DNA of 44,179 nt from an uncultured Planctomycetaceae bacterium. GTDB taxonomy: Bacteria > Planctomycetota > Planctomycetia > Pirellulales > Pirellulaceae. Under the pieces are notes generated by a model. That model saw only the letters and a list, made by a program, of their open reading frames with translations. It searched no databases and was not told where the DNA came from. Both the position numbers and the translations under genes were made by a program. The stretch spans positions 1 to 44,179 of the forward strand of contig CALMEE010000056.1 in the NCBI GenBank assembly GCA_937862885.1, given 5' to 3'. Positions 1-8,492 of this stretch are shown here, piece after piece. Position 1 is the stretch's first letter. Every line of letters starts with the position of its first letter.

Positions 1-45
1 CGCGGCGAAGTTCGCGACGAGATTCAGGCGTTTTTCAATCGCTAA
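1..45 (+). CDS. C-terminal tail of an upstream gene (partial)
   Basis: An open frame enters from the left edge and stops with TAA at 43-45, giving the last 14 residues RGEVRDEIQAFFNR. The charged helix followed by a short aromatic end would suit the last helix of a small phosphatase or a similar protein, but 14 residues cannot identify a family. Nothing else of the gene is in the window. Confidence 0.4.
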   Translation, partial: RGEVRDEIQAFFNR

Positions 46-284
46 TGCTCTGTCACATCTCAAGCTCAGGCGAGTATCAGTTGTCAAACCCCACCAACTC
101 GGATGTACTACAACAAGATCCACAGCAAGCGTACTCAAGCTCGTGTGCGACATTAATTCGGCATCGCCATTTGACAAATAGGTCCGAGTGTATCCCATGG
201 TTCAAATACGGCCCTTTTGAAGAGAGTGTTTGGCGATAGCTCCCGCTCGTCACGAGTCAGTTAGACAAAGACTCAGGAAGGAAA

Positions 285-498
285 ATGTCATCGGCCGATG
301 CGTTCAGCGAGTTGCCAATTTTCTCTGGTTCGACACGCAAGAATCCTGAAGATGACGTTTCGATTTTGCTGAGCCGAAACAGTCCAGGAACCAATCGACA
401 CCAATGGCAAAACTTTCACGACTGCGGTCGGTTGGCTTAACCAACCTTTAGCCGATCTCGATTCCATTCGAAAACACTTCAACATTTTAATCTTCTGA
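285..498 (+). pseudogene. Small ORF with strong RBS, apparently frameshifted
   Basis: An ATG at 285 follows a strong ribosome binding site (AGGAAGG, 4 to 5 bases upstream). It opens a 51-codon frame that stops at 438-440. Near base 375 another frame takes over and runs to a TGA at 496-498. Removing one base after the Ile-Leu-Leu codons would join the two into a protein of about 70 residues with a plausible second half (including GWLNQPLADLDSIRKHFN). I recognise no family. Either this is a small gene broken by one indel, or only the 51-codon ORF is real, or neither is. Confidence 0.25.
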
Positions 499-553
499 TC
501 AAACAACGATTAGAAAAACAAAAATCTGGCATGAGAAATCGCTTTTTCCTACG

Positions 554-718
554 CTAACCATCCAAAAGCAACGCCAATCGAGACAACGCCTTCAGGTACA
601 CATCTCTCGTTTGTAACTGTCGAGCGACTCGCTGATCGATGGCCAACGCTTGTGCGACAACAAACTGTTGCCGCACCAGCCAATAGAACGGATTCCAGGC
701 GACCAGTACACGAGCCAA
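554..718 (-). pseudogene. Remnant of an M56/BlaR1-type peptidase
   Basis: The minus strand encodes about 54 residues ending at a TAG (554-556), with a stop immediately upstream, so only a fragment survives. It contains AWNPFYWLVRQQF, then an AxxxDxxVAR helix and a YLKALSRLALLL segment. These match the order of the NPxxW and acidic D-x-x-V motifs and the following helix of membrane M56 peptidases such as BlaR1. The zinc-binding HExxH region and all transmembrane segments that should precede it are missing. I infer the decayed 3' end of an M56 gene; the fragment is too short for certainty. Confidence 0.4.
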
Positions 719-878
719 TTAGCGCAACTTCAGAAAACGGTTTAATTTAAGGCACGAAGACAAGCTTCAACCGAAGAGTTCTTGCTGATCCGGGCAACGT
801 CTATATTCACGTCACCTGGACAGTCACTTCGGGCGGGCGCCCCCAGCAATCCCATGACGCGTGTGTCTTGTCACGTTC

Positions 879-1691
879 CTATTGTTTATCTCGATCTTGT
901 ACTTGTTTTTCCACCAGCCTCTTGATCTGATCAGGCAATTCGAAGATTTCCGGATCAATCTCTTGATTGATGTCAATCGACTCGATTGTGATCACCATTT
1001 TTAGGTTGTTAGGCAATACCTGGGTGACTCTTGTAGGAAATTTCATGCCATTGAATTCTTTGTATTCCGCCGGGAAGGACTCTATTTCAATTGACCCCAT
1101 GACCGACTCCGATTTGGATTTTGATTTAACCTGTAAACCAGTTTCAACCGAGTAGTAATCGTGATCTATTGAGCCATTTTGTCTTGTAATTTTGATTTCG
1201 TAGCACGTTTCACCATTTATTTCCGATTCTCCAACAAACTCAAGAGACTTGTGGACAGCAGCAGGATCATAGAAGCGGCGGATTTCTAGTTCCATCCTCA
1301 TTTGATCTGCCTCTCCATCACTCACGATTCGGGAACCAGTCATCGTCGAATCTGACCAAACGATATCGCCCAATATGCCTTGGGTTTCGTTGGCAACCCC
1401 CGGGATGTCAGCTTTGATCAAAAGCCGGTCGGGTAAAAGTATTGTGGTTTCCACCTCGCCTTCAATCCCAGTTCCCGCAAGCGAGAGTTTACCAGTTTGT
1501 TTCATCGACTTGATCGCTTTATACTTCTCCACGCCACCGGTAACTTCCACATACCGTGCCAAGACTTGCTCAGCCGAACTCAGTTTTTCGGTCGTATCCG
1601 TCTGGGAAAACAGGTAATTGCTCGTATTGTTTGAGAGCATGAGGCCAAGGCAAGCTGCTACCAATTGGAAGCATTTGATTCTCGCGTGCAT
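879..1691 (-). CDS. Exported LolA/LppX-fold-like protein of unknown function
   Basis: This 270-residue protein starts with a signal peptide (charged start, hydrophobic residues about 9-20) and is probably periplasmic. After a helical linker (LARYVEVTGG) come alternating strand segments: a KLSLAGTGIEGEVET strand, ILLPDRLLIKADIPG, a GDIVWSD turn, a GESEINGETCYEIKI pair, DYYSVETGLQVK, and a late GMKFPTRVTQV strand. This repeated pattern is that of lipoprotein-carrier-like (LolA/LppX/outer membrane lipoprotein-sorting) folds, which bind lipid in a half-barrel. ATG is at 1691, with AGGA about 11 bases upstream. It lies 62 bases after the S41 protease gene and is probably co-transcribed with it. 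The ligand is unknown; a true LolA role is unlikely because planctomycetes carry many such paralogues. Confidence 0.6.
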   Translation of the reverse strand: MHARIKCFQLVAACLGLMLSNNTSNYLFSQTDTTEKLSSAEQVLARYVEVTGGVEKYKAIKSMKQTGKLSLAGTGIEGEVETTILLPDRLLIKADIPGVANETQGILGDIVWSDSTMTGSRIVSDGEADQMRMELEIRRFYDPAAVHKSLEFVGESEINGETCYEIKITRQNGSIDHDYYSVETGLQVKSKSKSESVMGSIEIESFPAEYKEFNGMKFPTRVTQVLPNNLKMVITIESIDINQEIDPEIFELPDQIKRLVEKQVQDRDKQ

Positions 1692-1753
1692 AATTTGTGA
1701 TTCCTAAGATTAAACGATGTGTCAGAAAATATGATTCGATACTTTACAGGCAA

Positions 1754-3205
1754 TTAACGTTCGGTTTGTTGCTTAATCCACTCGATAGCTCGCGACAGAA
1801 CGGGATCAGCATCCTGCGCGAGTTTCTCCCGAGTAAGCGCAATCGGTTCATCAGGCAAGACGCCTTCCATTTCTAACGACCTTCCTGATACGGAGTGGTA
1901 ATCGGCTAACGCGTATTGAAACCCGTCACCGTTGGGAAGCTTAATCACAACGGAGGGCAATGCTAATCCCGCCGTGCGTGCACCGAAAAGTCGAGCGAGC
2001 TTCAAATCTTGCAGGCCACCGGAAAAAATCTCGGCTGATGAGATCGAACACTCGTCAATCAAAATTGCCAAGGGAGCGTTTACCGGATCTTGGTTCGCAT
2101 TGACAAAGAAGTTCAGTTTTGATCCCTTCATCGTCATCGTACCAAGTGAGGTCTGTTGATTTGAAAATTCAGACGCCATGCCCATGGTCATGCCGGCGAC
2201 ACCTCCAATATTGCCACGCAAATCGATAATTATCCCGGCGTGATGGGCTTCATCGCGGATAACCTTACGGAATTCAGGAATGAGCTGAACCGGATTCATA
2301 AATGCATTGAATCGGAAGTATCCGATATTGTCTGCGAGTGTGGCCGACTCATAATGGAGGCGCAACTCTGGCAAGTGACCGAACTTGACTAATTCGCCCG
2401 GGCTCAGTTCGAGTACCAAATCAAGGTTTTGCTCCCGGTATTCCAAGTCAATCATCTTAAAGTTTTTTGTCGATCCAGGCGCACCAGAGGCGAGGTCCGT
2501 AAAAGTCAGACCGGCCAACGTCTCCAACCTCATTGGTCCGTGCACGGCTTGCTGTAGTCGTTCCATGACAAAAGCGACGTCTCGATCGGCCATTGATTTC
2601 AGTACCCAGCCCGGCTTTACACCCATTCGCATCGCGGGCGAATCTTTGCGAACTTCGCTGACAACAACTTGATCCCCCACTAGGCGGAAGGTCAGACCCG
2701 CATCTCCATCTCCTCCACGTTCCAACCCGTCCTTCACGACATCATACGACGAAGCCGGAATAATTCCGTAATGGGAAAGCTGCAAGCTATTGATCATTTC
2801 ATTGATGATGGAACGCACTTGCTCTGCCGAAGTTGCTCTCTCGACTCGGGGCCGATAATTGTCTCTCGCTTCATCCCATTGCGAGCCGGTTAATTCCTCA
2901 TCCCAGTGGGAATCCCTAATCGTTGACCAAACCGTATCAAAGCTTGCGATATGGATTTCCAGGTCAAACGGAGGAGCGACAGAACCAGAATCTTGTTGAT
3001 CAATTCGATCGTCTTGTTGGTCGCGCTGAAGACGCCCGTCAATGAAACCCGCGGAACAGGAAATCACATTGTGCAAAAAGCAAACCAGCATTCCCAACGT
3101 AATCGTCTTGAACCAAGGGGCGGCAGGCATGAATCGGGTGAAATGACCTGCGGCCCGCAAAAAGTTAGGCTGTCTTGAACTGGCTTGTGAAATCCGGTTA
3201 TGCAT
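1754..3205 (-). CDS. S41 family (C-terminal processing) peptidase with PDZ domain
   Basis: This is a secreted or anchored serine protease of the tail-specific (Ctp/S41) type, 483 residues long. A hydrophobic segment near residues 35-52 (ITLGMLVCFLHNVISC) acts as signal or anchor, so translation may really begin at the internal Met26. A PDZ-like domain spans about 160-215 (GLTFRLVGDQVVVSEV, then SPAMRMGVKPGWVL). The S41 core follows with GIIIDLRGNIGG and the nucleophile region CSISSAEIFSGGLQD, with the serine near residue 390. The usual downstream lysine is not obvious: ARLFGARTAG sits where GxxTxGK would be, as in the eukaryote-like or tricorn-like branch of S41. It is the first gene of a minus-strand pair with the LolA-like protein. 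The substrate is unknown. Confidence 0.8.
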   Translation of the reverse strand: MHNRISQASSRQPNFLRAAGHFTRFMPAAPWFKTITLGMLVCFLHNVISCSAGFIDGRLQRDQQDDRIDQQDSGSVAPPFDLEIHIASFDTVWSTIRDSHWDEELTGSQWDEARDNYRPRVERATSAEQVRSIINEMINSLQLSHYGIIPASSYDVVKDGLERGGDGDAGLTFRLVGDQVVVSEVRKDSPAMRMGVKPGWVLKSMADRDVAFVMERLQQAVHGPMRLETLAGLTFTDLASGAPGSTKNFKMIDLEYREQNLDLVLELSPGELVKFGHLPELRLHYESATLADNIGYFRFNAFMNPVQLIPEFRKVIRDEAHHAGIIIDLRGNIGGVAGMTMGMASEFSNQQTSLGTMTMKGSKLNFFVNANQDPVNAPLAILIDECSISSAEIFSGGLQDLKLARLFGARTAGLALPSVVIKLPNGDGFQYALADYHSVSGRSLEMEGVLPDEPIALTREKLAQDADPVLSRAIEWIKQQTER

Positions 3206-3736
3206 TTGAGTTTACGAAGCGTTTGAGGGTAAGGTTGAAACTAGATTGTTTTCCAACATTCAATAATGGCTCGGAACATCGAGTACTGACTCAGGAATCT
3301 GCCGGCGTTAGCAATGTATTTTGAAATTCATTTTGCCTTTAATGTTAGCGGTACCTCGCGCGAGCCTGCAGACACCAATGAAATTTCGTCTTGCGGCGGA
3401 ACGCTCGCACAACTGCAGATCGAGCCATCAGCTTTTGCCGCTCCTTTCACACCGCTGCCCAATTGAATACCAACAGATTAGAATTAATAGCTCGATCCAC
3501 GCCCAGTTTACCTTAATGGATCGTTCAACCGCGATGAAGCCCAAACTCGTACCTCGGGTAATCAAAGGGTGAAGTCTGTAATCGCAGGTTATTATTTTAC
3601 TGTGGGTGCGGTCCGAAATCCAACAGAAGCGTTTCCAAATCCACAATAATACATGCCGTGCTCACAGCGGCAGGTCCGGGAAGTGACGGCGAGTCTATAC
3701 TTTGAGGAAATGACCGTTTTTTGATCATTAATACGC
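3206..3736. other. Intergenic region between divergent genes
   Basis: This stretch separates the minus-strand S41 protease gene from the plus-strand ubiE gene, so it should hold promoters for both. I see no convincing promoter motif, hairpin or coding remnant. The short frames in it have no ribosome site. Confidence 0.4.
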
Positions 3737-4465
3737 ATGAACACTACGGCACAGGTCGACAAATCGAGTTCGCGGGTTCGCAAGATGTTTGGCGAAATTG
3801 CTCCGCAATACGACCGCATGAACCACCTCCTTTCGATGAACGTCGACCGATTATGGCGTTGGAGGACAGTACGGAAGTTGCGACCGCAGAAAGGTAACCG
3901 CATTTTGGATGTTTGTACGGGCACTGGGGATCTGGCCATCGCTTTTTCTAAACACTGTCGACGGAAATTTGGTCCGAATTCGGTCAAGATTTCCGCAACA
4001 GATTTTTGTCCGGAAATGCTCGAAATTGGGAAAACGAAAATTGGGCCGGAAACAATGATTGAGTTTAGTGAAGCTGACGCGCAGTCGCTTCCTTTTCTGG
4101 ATAACGAGTTTGACATTGTTACGGTAGCGTTTGGATTGCGAAACGTTACGGACACGGACCTGGGTTTGCGAGAGCTTACGCGTGTCTGTCGCCCGGGAGG
4201 TCAAGTTGCCGTATTGGAATTCACGACTCCGCGGATTTGGCCAATCCGTCCGCTGTACCAATGGTACTTCAGGAACGTCTTGCCAAAAATCGGCCAACGA
4301 TTGGCCCGGAACAATAGTGCCGCGTACGAGTATTTGCCCTCAAGTGTCGGCGAGTTCCCGATGTATCAGGCATTAGCAGACCGCATGCAGCAGTCTGGGC
4401 TGCAACAAGTGGTTTTTTATCCGTTGACATTGGGCATTGCCACTCTATACGTGGGTGTCAAATGA
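3737..4465 (+). CDS. ubiE: Demethylmenaquinone methyltransferase
   Basis: UbiE/MenG/MqnG transfers a methyl group from S-adenosylmethionine to demethylmenaquinone, the last step of menaquinone synthesis. The 242-residue length is typical. The N-terminal VRKMFGEIAPQYDRMNHLLS is the family signature, LDVCTGTGDLA (57-67) is the SAM-binding glycine-rich loop, and FGLRNVTD near 132-139 followed by a CRPGGQVAVLEF strand is the second family signature. The ATG at 3737 lacks a clear Shine-Dalgarno sequence. The gene overlaps ubiX by four bases (ATGA), and ubiX overlaps ubiA the same way, which indicates a translationally coupled menaquinone operon. Confidence 0.93.
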   Translation: MNTTAQVDKSSSRVRKMFGEIAPQYDRMNHLLSMNVDRLWRWRTVRKLRPQKGNRILDVCTGTGDLAIAFSKHCRRKFGPNSVKISATDFCPEMLEIGKTKIGPETMIEFSEADAQSLPFLDNEFDIVTVAFGLRNVTDTDLGLRELTRVCRPGGQVAVLEFTTPRIWPIRPLYQWYFRNVLPKIGQRLARNNSAAYEYLPSSVGEFPMYQALADRMQQSGLQQVVFYPLTLGIATLYVGVK

Positions 4466-5064
4466 GCCTACCGATTGTCGTCGCAATAACTGGGGCTAGT
4501 GGTGTGGCGTATGGACGACGACTCGTCGAAGTATTGTTGGAATTGGGACATGAACTGCACCTCGTAATCAGCCCCTCGGGGATGCAAGTCTTAAAGCACG
4601 AATTGCGTGTGGAGATCGACCCGCAAACTTTTGTGCTTGACCAACTCCTCCCGCAAGTGTGCCCCAAACCGGGGCAACTACATTTTCACCACAGCATGGA
4701 CTACATGTCATCGATCGCCAGTGGATCTTATTTGACACGTGGGATGGTGGTTGTTCCCTGCTCTGGGGCTACGCTGAGTTCGATTGCACATGGCAGTAGT
4801 CGCAATTTGGTCGAACGAGCGGCCGATGTGCATTTGAAGGAACGTCGCCCGCTGATCTTGGTGCCGAGGGAGACCCCGTTATCTCTCGTTCATATTTGCA
4901 ATATGCGGACAGTGACCGAAGCGGGGGCAATCGTGTTGCCTGCCAGCCCCGGATTTTATCACGGGATAGAGTCGATTGATCAGATGATTGATTTCATTGT
5001 TGCTCGTGTCTTGGACCAACTCAAGGTCGAACACTCTTTGTCGGGGCGTTGGGGTAAACCATGA
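4462..5064 (+). CDS. ubiX: Flavin prenyltransferase UbiX
   Basis: UbiX makes prenylated FMN, the cofactor for UbiD-type decarboxylases. The protein (200 residues) has the Rossmann start ITGASGVAYGRRL (9-21), the SPSGMQVLKHEL segment, VVPCSGATLSSIAHG (phosphate and flavin contact), and a conserved end with LVPRETPLSLVHICNM and PASPGFYHG. Its place between ubiE and ubiA suits menaquinone synthesis through futalosine, where a UbiD/UbiX-like pair decarboxylates the naphthoate ring. No ubiD homologue is in the window. The start overlaps the ubiE stop in ATGA. Confidence 0.92.
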   Translation: MSLPIVVAITGASGVAYGRRLVEVLLELGHELHLVISPSGMQVLKHELRVEIDPQTFVLDQLLPQVCPKPGQLHFHHSMDYMSSIASGSYLTRGMVVVPCSGATLSSIAHGSSRNLVERAADVHLKERRPLILVPRETPLSLVHICNMRTVTEAGAIVLPASPGFYHGIESIDQMIDFIVARVLDQLKVEHSLSGRWGKP

Positions 5065-5993
5065 GCCTGTTTACGAAGACGCGGGATCTATTGGAGATGA
5101 TCCGTTTTTCACACACGGTCTTTGCGTTGCCGTTTGCATTGTTGGCGGCCGTGATGGCCTGGACGAGTCCTGGGATACGCCATGACCAGATCGCTTTTAA
5201 TCCCTGGCATCTTGTCGGAATCTTGATCTGTATGGTAGGCGCCCGCAGCGCGGCGATGGCCTTCAATCGCTTGGTTGATCGGCAGATCGACACGCATAAT
5301 CCACGCACCGCGCAACGACATCTGCCTGCGGGAAAATTAAGTGTTACATCGGTAGTCTTGTTCTTATTGATTACCACGGCCATCTTTATCAGCGGAACCT
5401 TGTTGTTTTTGCCAAATTGGTTGCCATTGGCGTTGGCGATCCCAGTTCTTATCATCTTACTCGGTTACAGTTACACGAAACGCTTCACGTCGCTGGCCCA
5501 TTTTTGGCTGGGGCTTTCTTTGATGTTGGCTCCGATTGCAGTTTGGATTGCTTTGCGCGGTGAGTTTGTCTTAGACGAACCAAAAGATTTGGTCCCGGCG
5601 ATCGTGCTCGGTCTTGCGGTGATGCTGTGGGTGGCTGGATTCGACATGATTTATGCATGTCAAGACTACGAATTCGACCGGGGTGCAGGTCTTAGAAGTA
5701 TTCCAGCCACATTCGGTGTTGCCGCATCGTTGCGAATAGCTGCAATTTGTCATCTGATGATGGTTGTCATGTTGATCGCTCTGCCGTTTGCGTCGAGGTC
5801 GGTTGGTATCGAATTGAATCTTGGGTGGTTGTACTGGCTGGCAGTGACATTCGTTGCTATCTTGTTGACTTACGAGCATGCCTTGGTTCGCCCCAATGAC
5901 TTGACTCGCGTCAATCAGGCTTTTTTTAATGTAAACGCGATCGTCAGTTTTGTGCTGTTTATTCTCGGGTCAATTGACTTGATCTGGAACTAG
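5061..5993 (+). CDS. ubiA: UbiA-family prenyltransferase (MqnP-like)
   Basis: This integral membrane enzyme attaches a polyprenyl tail to an aromatic acid. Residues 69-77 (NRLVDRQID) form the first Asp-rich NxxxDxxxD motif that binds Mg-diphosphate, and a second acidic motif, DMIYACQDYEFDR, lies near 195-207. About eight hydrophobic helices span the 310 residues, as usual for the family. The N-terminal IRFSHTVFALPFALLAA is typical of the 'putative 4-hydroxybenzoate polyprenyltransferase' branch (MqnP) found with futalosine genes. The start overlaps the ubiX stop by four bases. I infer prenylation of a naphthoate menaquinone precursor; a ubiquinone role is unlikely in planctomycetes. Confidence 0.88.
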   Translation: MSLFTKTRDLLEMIRFSHTVFALPFALLAAVMAWTSPGIRHDQIAFNPWHLVGILICMVGARSAAMAFNRLVDRQIDTHNPRTAQRHLPAGKLSVTSVVLFLLITTAIFISGTLLFLPNWLPLALAIPVLIILLGYSYTKRFTSLAHFWLGLSLMLAPIAVWIALRGEFVLDEPKDLVPAIVLGLAVMLWVAGFDMIYACQDYEFDRGAGLRSIPATFGVAASLRIAAICHLMMVVMLIALPFASRSVGIELNLGWLYWLAVTFVAILLTYEHALVRPNDLTRVNQAFFNVNAIVSFVLFILGSIDLIWN

Positions 5994-6063
5994 CACCGAT
6001 TGTTCGATCAAAGACTTTTCCAGCGACAGGTTCGCGTTGCCAAGCGATCTGCGGATAAGATTC

Positions 6064-6354
6064 ATGACGAATGATCGTTCCACCGAACAGACTGACATCA
6101 GTGATGCACGCCAGAACTACTGGCGCGACAACTTACGAATCGTAGTTGGACTGCTAACAATCTGGTTTGTTGTTGGTTACCTTGCCAGTATCTTATTTGT
6201 CGAGTGGTTCAATGAACTTTCGATTGGCAAGCTTCCGCTCGGATTTTGGTTTGCCCAGCAAGGCTCAATCGTCGTTTTTGTTTTGCTTGTGTTTGTGTAT
6301 GCTCGGCTTATGGATGGACTCGACCGACGGTTCGCGCGAAAGCGAGGGCTGTAA
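6064..6354 (+). CDS. Small subunit of a Na+/solute symporter (DUF4212)
   Basis: This 96-residue membrane protein has two hydrophobic helices (LRIVVGLLTIWFVVGYLASILFV region and SIVVFVLLVFVYARLMD) and a basic end. The sequence YWRDNLRIVVGLLTIWF and the LPLGFWFAQQGS linker are typical of the DUF4212 sodium:solute symporter small subunit. I chose the ATG at 6064 over an upstream TTG at 6037. The stop (TAA, 6352-6354) shares its last base with the ATG of the large subunit, so translation is coupled. The small and large subunits are a regular pair of the VC_2705 type. The function of the small subunit is not established. Confidence 0.85.
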   Translation: MTNDRSTEQTDISDARQNYWRDNLRIVVGLLTIWFVVGYLASILFVEWFNELSIGKLPLGFWFAQQGSIVVFVLLVFVYARLMDGLDRRFARKRGL

Positions 6355-8219
6355 TGGAACATTTGCCTCCAAACAGTCTTTCGTGGGCGAGTTCTTGCTG
6401 GAACTGGCCCGTTATAAATTCGGAATGGCTGTTAGCTGACATCGATGGCGGCCACACGGATCCCGCGCGACCTTGGACCTGGGCCTTCATCGGCATCAGC
6501 TTTATCGTCTATTTGTACATCGGTTGGCGTAGTCGCGTCCGTGACACCGAAGGTTTCTACGTAGCCGGTAAGGGCGTTCCGGCAATGGCGAATGGGGCCG
6601 CCACTGCAGCTGACTGGATGAGTGCAGCTTCATTTTTGGGAATGGCGGGACTGATCGCCGCAACTGGAAGCGATGGAGCCGTCTACCTTTTGGGTTGGAC
6701 AGGCGGATATGTGCTGTTAGCCTTACTGCTCGCACCCTATTTGCGAAAATTCGGTCACTACACCGTCCCAGAGTTCATCGGTTCACGCTACTACAGCGAA
6801 ACCGGGCGCGTGGTCGCGGCAATCTGCGCCATCTTTATTTCGGTGACTTACGTTGCTGGACAGATGAAAGGCGTGGGAGTGATATTCTCGCGCTTTCTGG
6901 AGGTACCGCTCGAATTTGGTGTGGTCATCGGAATGGCGATTGTCGCCTGCTTCGCCGTGCTGGGCGGCATGAAGGGAATTACCTGGACTCAAGTCGCGCA
7001 GTACTTCGTACTCATCATCGCCTTCTTGATCCCGAGTGTCGCAATTTCATCAATGTTGACTGGCCATGCGATTCCTCAATTGGGATTCGTGGCTAGCGAT
7101 CTCTCGGACAAGTTAAACGCGGCCTTGGTCGAATTGGGCGAGCAAGAATATACGCAACCGTTCCGCAATTTTTCGAGGTTGAATCTGTTGTGTATCACCG
7201 TGGCTTTGATGTTTGGTACAGCGGGTCTGCCTCACGTGATCGTCCGCTTCTACACTGTGAAAAATGTGCGGGCCGCCAGATACTCGGCCGCTTGGGCTAT
7301 TTTGTTCATCGCGGTCTTGTATACAACCGCTCCAGCGCTGGCTATGTTCGCACGTTACAACCTGATTCAGAGCTTGAACGGCGCGAAAATCGAACGACAA
7401 ATTGACACCGTGGAGATTGTCGAAAAAGGATCAAAAAAGAGCGTGGCGATTTACCAGTTGATATCAGCAGCGGGAGTACCATTGGACTGGGCCACGAACT
7501 GGCAACGAACTCAAATGTTGCGAATTGAAGATAAGAATAACGATGGTTTCGTCAGCTTGCATTCAGCGAATGGCTCGTCCGAGTTGGTCAAATTGGATAA
7601 CGACATCATTGTCCTATCGACGCCCGAAATTGCCGGTCTTCCTCCGTGGGTGATTGCTCTGGTTGCGGCCGGAGGTTTAGCGGCCGCGCTCTCTACGGCA
7701 GCCGGCTTATTGCTTGTGATCAGTTCGTCTTTAGCCCATGATCTATTTGTCAGGTACTTTGCCCCGCACGCCACCGAATTTCAACGAGTGACCATCGGAC
7801 GCATCACGATTTTTTTGAGCATCCTGTTAGCAGGTTATGTCGGCATCAATCCCCCTGGGTTCGTAGCGGAAGTGGTCGCTTTTGCCTTTGGATTGGCTGC
7901 CGCAAGCTTCTTTCCGGCAATCTTTCTGGGCATCTTTTCCAAACGCGTGAATCAGGTCGGAGCCATTTCAGGTATGATCGTCGGGATGACTTTGACCTTA
8001 GCTTATATCGTCTTGTGCACGGCACACAACGTGTTACCAATGTTCTTTGACAAACCACTGCTGCCACCAGAGCATTACCTCTTGGGAATTTCTCCTCAAG
8101 GATTTGGTACGATTGGGATGCTGGCTAACTTCGCTGTTGCCTTGATCGTTTCTAAGATGACATCTCCGCCTCCGGAAGAAGTGGTCGAATTGATCGAAAA
8201 TGTGCGGATGCCTGGCTGA
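6354..8219 (+). CDS. Large subunit of a Na+/solute symporter (SSS family, VC_2705 type)
   Basis: This sodium-driven symporter of the SSS family is related to acetate permease ActP. It has 621 residues and about 13 hydrophobic helices. Recognisable segments are DTEGFYVAGKGVPAMANGAATAADWMS (a core SSS signature, given here only in part by position near 65-90), FGTAGLPHVIVRFYTV, and SLAHDLFVRYF. A soluble insert holds an EF-hand-like DKNNDGFVSL loop and then DNDIIVLSTPEIAGLPPWV, which is usual for this subfamily. The start at 6354 overlaps the stop of the small subunit by one base. The substrate is probably a small carboxylate; the sequence does not show which one. No response regulator is adjacent. 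Confidence 0.88.
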   Translation: MEHLPPNSLSWASSCWNWPVINSEWLLADIDGGHTDPARPWTWAFIGISFIVYLYIGWRSRVRDTEGFYVAGKGVPAMANGAATAADWMSAASFLGMAGLIAATGSDGAVYLLGWTGGYVLLALLLAPYLRKFGHYTVPEFIGSRYYSETGRVVAAICAIFISVTYVAGQMKGVGVIFSRFLEVPLEFGVVIGMAIVACFAVLGGMKGITWTQVAQYFVLIIAFLIPSVAISSMLTGHAIPQLGFVASDLSDKLNAALVELGEQEYTQPFRNFSRLNLLCITVALMFGTAGLPHVIVRFYTVKNVRAARYSAAWAILFIAVLYTTAPALAMFARYNLIQSLNGAKIERQIDTVEIVEKGSKKSVAIYQLISAAGVPLDWATNWQRTQMLRIEDKNNDGFVSLHSANGSSELVKLDNDIIVLSTPEIAGLPPWVIALVAAGGLAAALSTAAGLLLVISSSLAHDLFVRYFAPHATEFQRVTIGRITIFLSILLAGYVGINPPGFVAEVVAFAFGLAAASFFPAIFLGIFSKRVNQVGAISGMIVGMTLTLAYIVLCTAHNVLPMFFDKPLLPPEHYLLGISPQGFGTIGMLANFAVALIVSKMTSPPPEEVVELIENVRMPG

Positions 8220-8492
8220 GCGAACATTGGCAACTCCGTCAACTGGGCTGATGGACGCAGCCAACGTCCAGCATGATTCAATGTGTGTACGTTTGAAACT
8301 TCGCCAAGTCTTATAGCGTAATGCAAATTGTCCTGAAAAATGCAGTTCGCCCCGAAATCGCACGGTACTTGATTTCCTAACACCTATTCGACAGGGATGA
8401 CTTGAAATTTATTGTCTGGCAGTTGATTTTGGCGCCGTATCCTGTCATTTCACTTGGATGCTTGGCCACTGAAAAATGAATTGGAAAATCAA

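Larger units (their letters stand above)
46..878. other. Gene-poor decayed region
   Basis: Apart from the broken small ORF near 285-498 and the M56 fragment at 554-718, no gene is supported here. Short open frames on both strands lack starts, ribosome sites or recognisable motifs. The fragments suggest a region where older genes have degraded. Confidence 0.5.

Noticed and set aside
830..850. GC-rich GGGCGCCC palindrome after the LolA-like gene
   Set aside because: Too short and without a T run to call a terminator; likely chance in a GC-rich patch.
3592..4155. Minus-strand open frame of 187 codons opposite ubiE
   Set aside because: ubiE is certain by motif; the opposing frame has no family match and no ribosome site.
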